Assembly: GCA_024508675.1 (NCBI GenBank)
Contig: JANINQ010000021.1
Coordinates: 744,001-808,000, forward strand
Length of the DNA stretch: 64,000 bases
Source of the DNA: Afipia sp.
GTDB lineage: Bacteria > Pseudomonadota > Alphaproteobacteria > Rhizobiales > Xanthobacteraceae
Direction of reading: 5' to 3'
Part shown: piece after piece, positions 26,001 through 34,755 of the stretch
Layout of the letters: each line of letters begins with the position of its first letter
Position numbering within the stretch: the stretch's first letter is position 1
Notes under the pieces: model-generated
The model's database searches: none
What the model was told of the DNA's origin: nothing
The model's input: the letters and a program-made list of their open reading frames with translations, nothing else
Translations under genes and position numbers: made by a program

Positions 26001-26053
26001 TGGGATGGTGGGATGGTGGGATGGTGGGATGGTGGGATGGTGGGATGGTGGGA

Positions 26054-26056
<3 letters not shown>
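26001..26056. repeat. Seven-copy 8-bp tandem repeat abutting tRNA-Lys
   Basis: TGGGATGG is repeated seven times without error and followed by a half copy (TGGG). The array runs into the tRNA-Lys gene: the last repeat supplies the encoded 3' CCA, and the half copy forms the discriminator base and start of the acceptor stem. On the tRNA strand it reads as repeated CCATCCCA. It looks like replication-slippage expansion starting from the tRNA 3' end, and is a natural VNTR candidate. Confidence 0.95.
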
Positions 26057-26129
<73 letters not shown>

Positions 26130-26250
26130 GAATGTCCTGCGGAAGACCGCGCGGGACGGCGTCGTTTAGCAAAGCGAATCGGCCATGTCCAGCAAGGTTC
26201 ACAGGTTTTCCGGTGCAGGATGACATCAATTTCCGGCGGCGGCAGATTGC

Positions 26251-26280
26251 AAAAAACCGCCGGAAAAACCGGCGGTTTTT
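26251..26280. terminator. Bidirectional rho-independent terminator
   Basis: AAAACCGCCGG and its complement CCGGCGGTTTTT flank a short A-rich loop, with a T-run on either strand. It lies 29 bp past the stop of the Spy-like gene on the minus strand and is its likely terminator, also insulating the tRNA-Lys gene. Confidence 0.85.
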
Positions 26281-26308
26281 ATCCTTCGTCAGCGCAGTTC
26301 CAGTAGGC

Positions 26309-26887
26309 CTAGAGCCGCTCGGAGCCGCCCTCCCGGCCGGGGCCGCGATCACGGTCGAATCGGTCATCCAGACCGTACTCAAAACCGCGCCCACGCCAGC
26401 CGTGATGACCGCCCATCCGGGTCAGCATCGACAGCCGCCGCTTCTGGCCATCATCGAGGGTCTTGTAGAGCGGATCGGCGGCATCGGCGATTTTCTTCAG
26501 GCCCGTCGCGGTCTCGGCCATCCTGTCGGCGCGCTCACGCAGGCGTTCCACCGGATCGCGGGTCTGGTCCGCCGCTACCGGCTTTCCATCCGGTCCCTTC
26601 TGGTCCTGTTCGGCGCGGCGCGCATCGCGCTCGCTGGCGCGAGCATTGGCCTGCGCCATCCGCTGCTTGGCGAAATCCCGCACGGCGGTTTCGACCGGAG
26701 GCCACAGCTTTTCCTGATCGACGGTGAGTTTCAGACCGGCTTTCACGGAGGCAATCTTCGCGTCGAGGAAAGCCGCCCGGTCTTCCGTGCTCATGCGATG
26801 ATGGTGATGATAACGATGCTGCGCGTAAACGGCGGTCGAGCCAAGAATGGCAACAGCCGCTGCACCGGCAATAAGGGCTTTCTTCAT
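26309..26887 (-). CDS. Spy/CpxP-type LTXXQ-motif periplasmic protein
   Basis: The start at 26887 (MKKALIAGAAAVAILGSTAVYAQ) has GGAG at 9 nt and gives 192 residues; the track start is three codons upstream. A signal peptide is followed by a His-rich segment (HRYHHHHRM), a helical region with one clear LTxxQ motif (LKLTVDQEKLWPPVE), a central charged stretch and a C-terminal Gly/Arg/Asp-rich tail. LTXXQ proteins act as ATP-independent periplasmic chaperones or metal/envelope-stress sensors. The His cluster could bind metal ions. Function is inferred from the family. Confidence 0.82.
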   Translation of the reverse strand: MKKALIAGAAAVAILGSTAVYAQHRYHHHHRMSTEDRAAFLDAKIASVKAGLKLTVDQEKLWPPVETAVRDFAKQRMAQANARASERDARRAEQDQKGPDGKPVAADQTRDPVERLRERADRMAETATGLKKIADAADPLYKTLDDGQKRRLSMLTRMGGHHGWRGRGFEYGLDDRFDRDRGPGREGGSERL

Positions 26888-26976
26888 TGGGGGCATCTCC
26901 GAGGTGTCAGTCCCTCGAAGATGGCAGCAACCGGCCCGCTTTCAACTTAAGCTTTGGACAGCTAGGTGAACGCGCA

Positions 26977-28305
26977 TTAATTCAGCATGCCCAGCGTGCG
27001 CGGCAGCCAGAGCGACAGTTCCGGAATGAACGTCACCGCCACAAGGAAGCCGAGCATGGTCAGCAGCCACGGCCACACCGCGATAGTGAGTTCGGTGATT
27101 CCCATCTTGGCGATGTTCGACGCCACATAGAGATTCAGCCCCACCGGCGGATGGCACATGCCGACCTCCATGTTCACCACCATCAGGATGCCGAGATGCA
27201 CCGGATGGACGCCGAGCTTCACCGCGATGGGAAACAGGATCGGTGCGGTGATCAGCACGATAGAACTCGCCTCCATCACATTGCCTGCAACCAGCAGCAG
27301 GACGTTGACGAAGATCAGGAACGTGACCCAGTTGACGCCCTTCTCCAGCATCCACGCGGTGAGCTGCTGCGGAATCTGTTCGCTGGTCATCAGGAACGAG
27401 AACAGCACCGCGTTGGTGATGATGTAGAGGATCATCGCGCTCATGCTGGCGGAGCCGAGCAGCACGCGCGGCACATCCTTGAGGGTCAGATCCTTGTAGA
27501 CGAACACCGCAATGATGAAGGCGTAGACCGCGCTCATGGCGGCCGCTTCAGTGGGCGTGAACAGACCGGCGTAGATGCCGCCGAGCACGATGACGATCAG
27601 GAGCAGACCCCAGATGCATTCACGGAAGGCCTTGATCCGTTCTGCCCATGTCGCGCGCGGCAACCGCGGATAGTCGAACTTCCATGCGCGATAGACCGTT
27701 GTGACACCGAGCAGCGACGCCAGCATCAGCCCGGGAATCACGCCCGCCATGAACAACTGCCCGACCGACGCGGATGTGACACGCTCTCCGCCGGGACCCA
27801 AGGCCACACTGCCGCCGGTCGCAACCGCGTAGATCACCATCACGATGGATGGCGGGATCAGGATGCCGAGCGCGCCCGATGTCGTGATGACGCCCGCGCC
27901 GAAGCGCTTCGGAAATCCCTGCGCGATCATCGCCGGCATCAGGATGGAGCCGATCGCAATCACGGTGGCGGGGGAGGAACCTGAAATCGCGGCGAACAAA
28001 GCGCAGGCCATGACGCCCGCGAGGCCGAGGCCGCCATACCAATGCCCGACCATCGAGGTCGCGAAATTGATCATGCGCTTGGCGACACCGCCATGGGTCA
28101 GGAAGTTGCCGGCAAGGATGAAAAACGGGATCGCCATGATCTCGAAATTCTCGATGCCGGTGAACAGCTTCAGTGCCACCGCCTCGATCGGCACGCTGGT
28201 CAGGAAGAACAGGAAGGTCAGCACCGTCAGGCCAAGCGCGATGGAGATCGGCATGCCCGTCAGCATCAGGGCAATGAGAAGTGCGAAGATAATGATGGTT
28301 GTCAT
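26977..28305 (-). CDS. dctM: TRAP transporter large permease (DctM)
   Basis: The 442-residue membrane protein has about twelve hydrophobic segments and DctM marks: MTGMPISIALGLTVLTF, AIPFFILAGNFLTHGGVAKRM, SGSSPATVIAIGSILMPAM, GALGILIPPSIVMVIYAVAT and MVVNMEVGMCHPPVGLNLYVASNIA. It is the transport subunit of a sodium-driven TRAP system. It overlaps dctQ by 4 nt (ATGA). The binding protein gene is upstream. Confidence 0.95.
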   Translation of the reverse strand: MTTIIIFALLIALMLTGMPISIALGLTVLTFLFFLTSVPIEAVALKLFTGIENFEIMAIPFFILAGNFLTHGGVAKRMINFATSMVGHWYGGLGLAGVMACALFAAISGSSPATVIAIGSILMPAMIAQGFPKRFGAGVITTSGALGILIPPSIVMVIYAVATGGSVALGPGGERVTSASVGQLFMAGVIPGLMLASLLGVTTVYRAWKFDYPRLPRATWAERIKAFRECIWGLLLIVIVLGGIYAGLFTPTEAAAMSAVYAFIIAVFVYKDLTLKDVPRVLLGSASMSAMILYIITNAVLFSFLMTSEQIPQQLTAWMLEKGVNWVTFLIFVNVLLLVAGNVMEASSIVLITAPILFPIAVKLGVHPVHLGILMVVNMEVGMCHPPVGLNLYVASNIAKMGITELTIAVWPWLLTMLGFLVAVTFIPELSLWLPRTLGMLN

Positions 28306-28934
28306 CGGACGCCCTCCGGCGTCGGACCAACCGCGGTATCGACTTCAATCCCTTCGACATGGGTGTGATCGTGATGAGGCAGATCGCCGGTCTTCCAGTA
28401 GGAATAGGCAACCTGCAGGAAACGGAAGCACATCAGATACGAGCCGAGCGGAATGCAGAGATAGACGATCCAGCTTGGCAGTTCGAGGTCTGGCGACGTC
28501 TGATCGGTGGTGGAAAGCCCGATAACGAAGCTTGCGCCCATGGTGCCGATGATGCCGGTGAACAGCGCACCGCAGAGCAGCCCGAACAGGATCGTCACCT
28601 TCCGCCATCTGTCGTTCAACGCCAGCACCAGCACATCGACGCCGACGTGAATGCCGGTGCGCACGCCATAGGCCGCGCCGAACTTGGCCATCCACACGAA
28701 CATGAAGATGCACAGTTCCTGTGCCCAGGAGAGGTGAATTTTGCTGAGGAAGGCATAAGCCTGCATCGCGCCGGGCCAGCTTCGGTGGCTGACGACGAAA
28801 TCGGTGGTGTAACGATGCGCCACCGCAATAAAAATGACGATCGTTGCCGCGGCTATCAGCGTGGCAATGAGGGTTTCCTCGAGCCGGTCGAGGATGCGCA
28901 TCAATGATCTCAAGTTCGTCCCCACCCGCAGCAC
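28302..28934 (-). CDS. dctQ: TRAP transporter small permease (DctQ)
   Basis: The 210-residue protein has the four membrane helices of DctQ proteins (from about residues 21-43, 80-100, 118-140 and 170-190). Landmarks are LEETLIATLIAAATIVIF, WAQELCIFMFVWMAKFGAAYGVRTGIHVGVDVL and a C-terminal soluble tail. The true start could be the MRILDRLEETL ATG at residue 12. It lies between dctP and dctM. Confidence 0.92.
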   Translation of the reverse strand: MLRVGTNLRSLMRILDRLEETLIATLIAAATIVIFIAVAHRYTTDFVVSHRSWPGAMQAYAFLSKIHLSWAQELCIFMFVWMAKFGAAYGVRTGIHVGVDVLVLALNDRWRKVTILFGLLCGALFTGIIGTMGASFVIGLSTTDQTSPDLELPSWIVYLCIPLGSYLMCFRFLQVAYSYWKTGDLPHHDHTHVEGIEVDTAVGPTPEGVR

Positions 28935-28986
28935 CGCGTCTTCGCGCGGTTAAAATTGCTGATGCCCCGTGTCAACCTACCAGACG

Positions 28987-29017
28987 AAAGTGGCCCGGGT
29001 CGATCCCGGACCACTTT
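28987..29017. terminator. Strong hairpin between dctP and dctQ
   Basis: AAAGTGG-CCCGGG and its complement flank a TCGAT loop, with one bulge, just 20 bp after the dctP stop. In TRAP operons such hairpins often stabilise the binding-protein mRNA or attenuate, so that dctP is made in excess over the permease. No U-run follows, which argues for an mRNA-processing or partial-terminator role. Confidence 0.6.
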
Positions 29018-29036
29018 CCAAGTCACGACCAGCGCC

Positions 29037-30038
29037 TCAGTTGGTCTTGGCGTTGGCTTCCTTCTGGAACGCCGTGATCAGATCCTTGCCGACGCGCGAC
29101 GCCATGTCGTTGGTGACCGGCTCAAGCGCCTTCATCCATTCGGCACGCTCTGCAGGGGTCAATTCATAGAAGGTTGTCGTGCCCGCCTTCTTCATGGCTG
29201 CCAGCGCGTCGTCGTTTTCCTTCTGCGAGATGTTGTTGGCAAATTCCGTTGCCTCGGCCATCGCCTTGTCAAGCTGAGACCGCACATCCGCCGGAAGACC
29301 ATCCCAGAACTTCTTGTTCACGATCACGGCGTAACCGATATAACCGTGATTGGAGATGGTGGCGTGCTTCTGCACCTCATGCATCTTCTGGGTGTAGACG
29401 TTCGAGGGCGTGTTCTCGTTGCCATCGACAACGCCGGTCTGCATCGCCTGATAGACTTCCGAGAACGCCAGCACCTGCGGAATGGCGCCGAGCGCGCGCA
29501 TCTCCGCTTCCAGCACCTTCGAGGACTGGATGCGCATCTTCATGCCCTGGAAGTCGGCGACCTTATGCATCGGCTTGTTCGCCGTCATGATCTTGAAGCC
29601 GTTGTCCCAGTAAGCGAGGCCCTTGATGCCCTTCGGCTCGAGCTTGGCAAGAAGGCCCTGCCCGACCGGTCCCTTGGTGACGCGTGCCAGCGCAGCCTTG
29701 TCCGGAAGGATGTAAGGCAGATCGAACACCTCGAATTCCTTCACGCCGAGCGGACCGAACTTGGCAAGCGATGGCGCCAGCATCTGCACGGCGCCAAGCT
29801 GAAGCGCCTCGACCTCTTCCTTGTCCTTGTAGAGCTGCGAGTTCGGATAGACCTCAACCTTCACCTTGCCACTGGTGTATTTCTCGGCAAGTTCCTTGAA
29901 TTTTTCGGCGCCCTGTCCCTTCGGCGTGTTCGGCGCAACGACGTGGCTGAACTTGATGACAATCGGCGATTGCGCCGCGGCGGGTCCGACGAGTGCGAGC
30001 ACCGCGACCGAGGCCGCAGCCAGAATGAGTTTCTTCAT
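29037..30038 (-). CDS. dctP: TRAP transporter substrate-binding protein (DctP)
   Basis: The 333-residue protein has a signal peptide (MKKLILAAASVAVLALVGPAAAQ) and the DctP fold: IVIKFSHVVAPNTPKGQGAEKFKELAEKYTSGKVKVEVYPNSQL, KMRIQSSKVLEAEMRALGA and GVVDGNENTPSNVYTQKM. The conserved Arg in MRIQ would clamp a substrate carboxylate. The likely ligand is a C4-dicarboxylate or other organic acid, by family. It is the first gene of the TRAP operon. Confidence 0.95.
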   Translation of the reverse strand: MKKLILAAASVAVLALVGPAAAQSPIVIKFSHVVAPNTPKGQGAEKFKELAEKYTSGKVKVEVYPNSQLYKDKEEVEALQLGAVQMLAPSLAKFGPLGVKEFEVFDLPYILPDKAALARVTKGPVGQGLLAKLEPKGIKGLAYWDNGFKIMTANKPMHKVADFQGMKMRIQSSKVLEAEMRALGAIPQVLAFSEVYQAMQTGVVDGNENTPSNVYTQKMHEVQKHATISNHGYIGYAVIVNKKFWDGLPADVRSQLDKAMAEATEFANNISQKENDDALAAMKKAGTTTFYELTPAERAEWMKALEPVTNDMASRVGKDLITAFQKEANAKTN

Positions 30039-30167
30039 GTTTCCTCCGATGACGATTGAGAGCCGCGCGCATCACCGCGGTTCTGAACCCGTAACGACCG
30101 GATCATTTCAGGCGCAGCGGGTCAAGACTATTGCCCGTTAGCAGGGGGCAACGAGCGTTGCTGCAAC

Positions 30168-30203
30168 GCAAAAGGCGGCGCGTCGTTTCCGACACACCGC
30201 CTT
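30168..30203 (-). terminator. Rho-independent terminator of leuA
   Basis: On the minus strand the stem AAGGCGGTGTGTCG, loop GAAA, and complement CGACGCGCCGCCTT form about 14 pairs with two G-U, followed by TTTTG. It lies 30 bp beyond the leuA stop. Confidence 0.85.
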
Positions 30204-30232
30204 CCGATTTTACCTCCGAAGAAATCGCGCGA

Positions 30233-31795
30233 TTAGTGGCCCGCGACGGCCACCGGCACGTCACGCTGCTTCTTCATGACGATCTTGTTCAGCGCGCCGA
30301 GATAAGCCTTGGCCGATGCCACCAGCGTGTCTGGGTCCGCCGCACGCGAGGTCACCGAACGGCCGTCCTGCGACAGACGTACCGAGACCTCCGCCTGCGC
30401 ATCCGTTCCGGCCGTGACAGCGTGAACCTGATACAGCTCCAGCTTGGCCTCGTGCGGCACCAGCGACTTGATCGCATTGAACACCGCATCGACCGGACCA
30501 TTGCCCTCGGCCTCCTCGATCTTCTGCTGACCGTTGATGTCGAGCTTCATGGTTGCACGCTGCGGGCCGCGCGTTCCGGCAATGACGGACAGGGAGACCA
30601 TGCGGATCTGGTCGTGCGACTGGGCCATCTCTTCATCGACCAGCGCCTCGATGTCCTCGTCGTAGATGTCCTTCTTGCGGTCGGCCAGCGCCTTGAAGCG
30701 CACGAAGGCGTCTTCGAGCTGGTTCTGCGCCAGCTTGTAGCCCATCTCTTCCAGCTTATGGATGAAGGCATGACGGCCGGAGTGCTTGCCCATCACCAGC
30801 GAGGTCTGCTTCACGCCAACCGTCTCCGGCAGCATGATCTCGTAGGTCTGCGCATTCTTCAGCATGCCGTCCTGATGAATGCCGCTCTCATGTGCGAAGG
30901 CATTCCGGCCGACGATGGCCTTGTTGTATTGCACCGGGAACGAGGTCGCGGCAGCGACCGACTTCGATGCGCGAGTCAGCATCGTGGTATCGATATTGTT
31001 CCAGTACGGCAGCTTGTCGTTGCGGACACGCATTGCCATCACGACTTCCTCGAGTGCAGCATTGCCTGCGCGCTCGCCGATGCCGTTGATGGTGCATTCG
31101 ATCTGCCGGGCTCCGGCGCGCACACCGGCCAGCGAATTCGCAACCGCCATGCCGAGGTCGTTGTGGCAATGGACCGAGAACACGGCCTTGTCCGAATTCG
31201 GCACTGTCTCGCGCACGCGCTTGAACAGGTCGTAATATTCCTCCGGCACGCTGTAGCCGACGGTGTCGGGAATATTGATGGTGGTCGCACCGGCCTTGAT
31301 CGCCGATTCCACACAGCGGCACAGGAAATCGAATTCGGTGCGGGTGCCATCCTCGGACGACCACTCGACGTCATCGGTGTGGTTACGCGCGCGGCTGACC
31401 TGCGAGATCACCATCTGATGCACATCTTCCGGCTCCATCTGGAGCTTGTATTTCATGTGCACGGGCGAAGTGGACAGGAAGGTATGGATACGACCGCGGC
31501 GCGCGGGACGGATCGCTTCGGCACAGCGGTCGATGTCCTTGTGGGCCGCGCGGGACAAACCACAGACGACCGCGTTCTTGGTGCGCTTGGCAATTTCACG
31601 GACGGCTTCGAAATCGCCATCGGAGGCGATCGGGAAACCAGCCTCGATAATGTCGACGCCCATATTGTCCAGCATCTCGGCGACTTCGAGCTTTTCCTCG
31701 AAGGTCATGGTCGCGCCGGGGCACTGTTCGCCGTCACGCAATGTGGTGTCGAAAATAACGACGCGGTCCTTGTCGGACTTGTTCGCGGTGGTCAT
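30233..31795 (-). CDS. leuA: 2-isopropylmalate synthase
   Basis: The start at 31795 (MTTANKSDKDRVVIF) with AGAGGAA upstream gives 520 residues, the length of bacterial LeuA type 1; the 548-aa track version extends into the regulated leader. The catalytic N-terminal TIM barrel carries DTTLRDGEQCPG and HCHNDLGMAVANS (metal-binding His), with the second motif GIGERAGNAALEEVVMA. A C-terminal domain (about 390-510) senses leucine. It condenses acetyl-CoA with 2-oxoisovalerate, the first step of leucine synthesis. A leucine-rich leader peptide precedes it (see 31895-32014). Confidence 0.97.
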   Translation of the reverse strand: MTTANKSDKDRVVIFDTTLRDGEQCPGATMTFEEKLEVAEMLDNMGVDIIEAGFPIASDGDFEAVREIAKRTKNAVVCGLSRAAHKDIDRCAEAIRPARRGRIHTFLSTSPVHMKYKLQMEPEDVHQMVISQVSRARNHTDDVEWSSEDGTRTEFDFLCRCVESAIKAGATTINIPDTVGYSVPEEYYDLFKRVRETVPNSDKAVFSVHCHNDLGMAVANSLAGVRAGARQIECTINGIGERAGNAALEEVVMAMRVRNDKLPYWNNIDTTMLTRASKSVAAATSFPVQYNKAIVGRNAFAHESGIHQDGMLKNAQTYEIMLPETVGVKQTSLVMGKHSGRHAFIHKLEEMGYKLAQNQLEDAFVRFKALADRKKDIYDEDIEALVDEEMAQSHDQIRMVSLSVIAGTRGPQRATMKLDINGQQKIEEAEGNGPVDAVFNAIKSLVPHEAKLELYQVHAVTAGTDAQAEVSVRLSQDGRSVTSRAADPDTLVASAKAYLGALNKIVMKKQRDVPVAVAGH

Positions 31796-31858
31796 GGGAA
31801 AATTCCTCTGGTCATATGCGCCGCTTCGGGGCGCTCGGGTTTCGTTGCTGTCGTCGAA

Positions 31859-31901
31859 CCCCTGAGTGCCCAGGCGCATACGCCCAGACGGCCCTCAGGG
31901 G
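31859..31901 (-). promoter_or_regulatory. Hairpin overlapping the end of the leuA leader peptide
   Basis: CCCCTGAG pairs with CTCAGGGG over an internal GGCG-TATG-CGCC mini-hairpin, and the 5' arm contains the leader stop codon TGA. A downstream GGGTTCG/CGAAACCC pairing can compete with it. No U-run follows, so the switch might act by RBS masking or by a terminator I could not place; the exact mechanism is open. Confidence 0.6.
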
Positions 31902-32014
31902 CAGCTAAGAAGCAGAAGCCCGCCAAGAAGGGACGAAGCAGCAGCAGGACGCGCGCGGAAGCTGGCGGTCAATGCCACCGTTTCCTGCCATCCCTGAATA
32001 CCGCCGCGAATCAT
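31895..32014 (-). CDS. leuL: leuA leader peptide (Leu-rich attenuator peptide)
   Basis: The minus strand encodes a 39-residue ORF too short for the track: ATG at 32014 with GGGGA eight bases ahead, ending LLGGLLLLSCP and TGA at 31897-31895. Its only unusual feature is the run of leucine codons, CTT CTT GGC GGG CTT CTG CTT CTT, six leucines in eight codons just before the stop. It lies 99 bp upstream of leuA. Leader peptides of this kind cause ribosome stalling when charged tRNA-Leu is scarce. The leader reading is direct; attenuation of leuA is inferred. Confidence 0.8.
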   Translation of the reverse strand: MIRGGIQGWQETVALTASFRARPAAASSLLGGLLLLSCP

Positions 32015-32162
32015 CAATTCAATCCCCGAAGAACGCATGATCGGCCGGAAACCGTTGACGGTTGGTTGCCGAAGCGTCTGGTCCGCTGTTTCTAGACGAG
32101 AACACCAAGCCCCCGCAACGCCAAAAAACGGTCAGGTAGCCTGTCCTATCAGGTGCAGGACA

Positions 32163-32801
32163 TCAAGATGCAGGACGCTGCCGGGAGAGATCGCCGGGAG
32201 GACGCCGCACGCCGGGATCAGAACCCAGCACGGCCTGTTTCAGGTTCTTCACCGTGGCCGTGATTTTCGCCAGCCCGCAGGACAGGGCGTCGTCCTTGCA
32301 GGCGGCTTTCTTGCGTGCCTGCGCCGGCGCTGCCGGAACCACGGACGGCTTGGCCACAGCGACCGCAGGCTGCGGCGGCTTTGAAGCGACGACGGGCTTA
32401 ATTTGGTTGTCGATGGCCGCAAGCGCCTGACCTGCATCCACGGTCTCGGCAGCCGTTTCCGGGTTTGTCTCCAGAAACGCCAGATATTCCTGATCCATCC
32501 GCTTCAACTCCTGCGGCGTCGGCTTCGGACCGGCGATGTCGAAGTGGCGGTTCTGCATGAAATCGAAATACGTGTAGCCGCCACCCGCCTTGCGGCGGCC
32601 GGGGAACCTTGCATCGCATTCCGAGATGATTTTCGCCCTGGCATCGCTCGATAGGCCCGGCTGCTGCGCGCTGGTGGAGCAGTCCTCGAAGTCCTTCGGG
32701 CTATAGATTTTCCACCATTCGGCGCGCGACGGGCCTGTACCCGACACGACACACAGGCCGGTCAGGACAACCAACATCACAAACTTGCGCAGATCAGCCA
32801 C
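32163..32801 (-). CDS. Hypothetical secreted protein
   Basis: The 212-residue protein has a signal peptide ending in TGPSRAEWW near residue 27. The mature part has four cysteines (DFEDCSTS, SECDARFP, KAACKDD, ALSCGLAK), an alanine/proline-rich linker at about 140-165 and a basic tail. I do not recognise a family. It looks like a periplasmic or secreted protein conserved in Bradyrhizobiaceae. Transcription is toward leuA, whose leader begins 148 bp on. Confidence 0.7.
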   Translation of the reverse strand: MADLRKFVMLVVLTGLCVVSGTGPSRAEWWKIYSPKDFEDCSTSAQQPGLSSDARAKIISECDARFPGRRKAGGGYTYFDFMQNRHFDIAGPKPTPQELKRMDQEYLAFLETNPETAAETVDAGQALAAIDNQIKPVVASKPPQPAVAVAKPSVVPAAPAQARKKAACKDDALSCGLAKITATVKNLKQAVLGSDPGVRRPPGDLSRQRPAS

Positions 32802-32917
32802 CAGTCAAAATCCTCGCCCGAGGATGTGGTATGTCCAATCAGGCTGCACCGCAACCGCCTATGCATGCCCCTGTGAATTGTGGGGGCGCACGATCACAAC
32901 CCCGCGCCCTGAAAGTC

Positions 32918-33868
32918 TCAGGATTTGCTTGCCTTCTTCGTTCTCGAAGAACGGGCATCCTCCTGCTCTTCCTTTTCGAGCGCCGCCCTCACCTTCTTCA
33001 GCTCGCCCGCATCGCTCTTGTCGACTTCGGGATAACGCAGATCGAGCTTCTCCATTGCGCTGACGATGGCCGAACTGATCACTACCCGCGCGAACCATTT
33101 GTGATCCGCAGGCACCACAATCCATGGCGCATGCTTGGCCGACGTATGCCGGATCAGATCCTGATAGGCGGCCTGATACTTGTCCCACAACTTGCGCTCG
33201 GCAATATCGCCCAGCGAGAATTTCCAGTTCTTGGCCGGCTCCTCGAGACGATCCAGAAACCGCTTGCGCTGCTCGTCTTTCGAGACATTGAGAAAGAACT
33301 TCAGGATCAGCGTGCCGTTGCGTGCGAGATATTTCTCATATGCCGAGATATCCTCGAAACGCTCCTGCCAGATATTCTTGCTCACCAGTTCGGGCGGGAT
33401 GCGCTGCTTCGCCAGAATTTCCGGATGGACGCGGACCACGAGCAACTCTTCGTAATAGGAGCGGTTGAAAATCCCGATCCGCCCGCGCTCGGGCGCACAC
33501 TTTGTCGTACGCCACATAAAGTCGTGATCGAGTTCCTTGGTCGATGGGGTCTTGAATGAATAAACCTGACAGCCTTGCGGGTTGATGCCCGACATCACAT
33601 GCTCGACGGCACTGTCCTTGCCCGACGCGTCCATGCCCTGAAAGATCAGCAGCACCGACCAGCGGTCATGAGCGTAAAGCTTCTCCTGCAGTTCCCGCAG
33701 CCGCCCCCGATTGACATCGATGATCCGGTTTGCGGATTCCTTATCGAGGCCGCCCTTCTCGTCGGGCTTGTGCGACTTGAGGTGAAACTCCTTCGAGCCA
33801 TCGACCCGGAAGGGATCGACATGGGATTTCAGTTGCTTGGTCTCTGCGGACTTGCCGTTCTTCGCCAT
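32918..33868 (-). CDS. ppk2: Polyphosphate kinase 2 family protein (PPK2)
   Basis: The start at 33868 (MAKNGKSAETKQLKSHVDPFRV) gives 316 residues; the 357-aa track ORF reads into the upstream gap. PPK2 landmarks are the Walker A-like LIFQGMDASGKDSAVEHVMSG (residues about 75-92), Walker B region FNRSYYEELLVVRVHPE, and the lid KNIWQERFEDISAYEKYL. Length suggests a class with one PPK2 domain that phosphorylates nucleoside mono- or diphosphates from polyphosphate. A Lys/Glu-rich C-terminal tail (KVRAALEKEEQEDARSSRTKKASKS) is present. It is divergent from the osmoprotectant ABC genes. Confidence 0.93.
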   Translation of the reverse strand: MAKNGKSAETKQLKSHVDPFRVDGSKEFHLKSHKPDEKGGLDKESANRIIDVNRGRLRELQEKLYAHDRWSVLLIFQGMDASGKDSAVEHVMSGINPQGCQVYSFKTPSTKELDHDFMWRTTKCAPERGRIGIFNRSYYEELLVVRVHPEILAKQRIPPELVSKNIWQERFEDISAYEKYLARNGTLILKFFLNVSKDEQRKRFLDRLEEPAKNWKFSLGDIAERKLWDKYQAAYQDLIRHTSAKHAPWIVVPADHKWFARVVISSAIVSAMEKLDLRYPEVDKSDAGELKKVRAALEKEEQEDARSSRTKKASKS

Positions 33869-33969
33869 GCCGGGAAATGCTCCGTTGATTGCCGCAAAGC
33901 TACACGCCGCCGCCCTGCCGCGCCAGCACAGAACATCGACACCCAACGACCGATAGGCCATCATGCGGC

Positions 33970-34755
33970 ATGACCAATGCCGCACATGCAATCGCTTATG
34001 AGAATGTCGGCAAGACCTTCGAGCATGGCCGCGTCAAGGCGGTTGACGGTGTCTCGCTCGATGTGGCGGACGGAGAATTCCTCGCCGTCGTCGGTGGCTC
34101 GGGCTCGGGAAAAACCACGCTGCTGCGGCTGGCCAACCGCCTGATCGCAACCGACAGCGGCACCATCCGCATTCACGGCAACGACATCAGCCGCGCCGAT
34201 CCCATCACACTGCGCCGATGCATCGGATACGTCTTTCAAAGCGGCGGACTGTTTCCACATATGACCGTGGCGGACAACATCGGGATCACACCGCGGCTGC
34301 TCGGGACACCGGCAAAGGACATCTCAGCGCGCGTCGATGAGCTGATTGATCTTGTCCGGCTCGACCACGGTCATCGCAACCGGTTTCCGCATGAACTGTC
34401 CGGCGGCCAGCGGCAGCGCGTGGGTGTGGCACGTGCATTGGCGGCAAAGCCGAAGATCGTGCTGATGGACGAGCCGTTCGGCGCGCTCGATCCCCTCACC
34501 CGCGATGCGCTGGGCGAGGATTATCGCGCGCTGCATCGCCGCCTCGGATTAACCACCGTCATGATTACGCATGACATGACGGAAGCGCTGTTGCTGGCGG
34601 ATCGCATTGTGGTGATGCGCGCCGGGCGTCTGATCGCGCAAGGCACGGCGCAGGAATTGTCCAACAGCACCGACGCCTATGTCAGCGAACTGCTCAACAC
34701 GCCCCGTCGGCAGGCTGAACGGCTGCAGGAACTGCTGCCGAAGGGCGCGGCATGA
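33970..34755 (+). CDS. Osmoprotectant (glycine betaine/choline) ABC transporter ATPase
   Basis: The start at 33970 (MTNAAHAIAYENVGKTFEHG) gives 261 residues. Walker A is GGSGSGKTT, signature LSGGQRQRVGVARALAAKPK, Walker B VLMDEPFGALDPLTRD and the His loop is HDMTEALLLADR. Such ATPases in the OpuCA/OsmV class normally carry C-terminal CBS domains; none is seen here, so osmotic gating via CBS is absent. It overlaps the permease-binding fusion gene by 4 nt. Confidence 0.9.
   Translation: MTNAAHAIAYENVGKTFEHGRVKAVDGVSLDVADGEFLAVVGGSGSGKTTLLRLANRLIATDSGTIRIHGNDISRADPITLRRCIGYVFQSGGLFPHMTVADNIGITPRLLGTPAKDISARVDELIDLVRLDHGHRNRFPHELSGGQRQRVGVARALAAKPKIVLMDEPFGALDPLTRDALGEDYRALHRRLGLTTVMITHDMTEALLLADRIVVMRAGRLIAQGTAQELSNSTDAYVSELLNTPRRQAERLQELLPKGAA

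Noticed and set aside
28987-29017. Full terminator ending the TRAP operon after dctP
   Set aside because: No U-run and dctQM follow in the same direction, so it is more likely a stabilising or attenuating hairpin.
30131-32095. 654-aa plus-strand ORF across leuA
   Set aside because: It is an antisense open frame of a GC-rich gene; leuA and its leader on the other strand explain the sequence, and the product shows no family motif.
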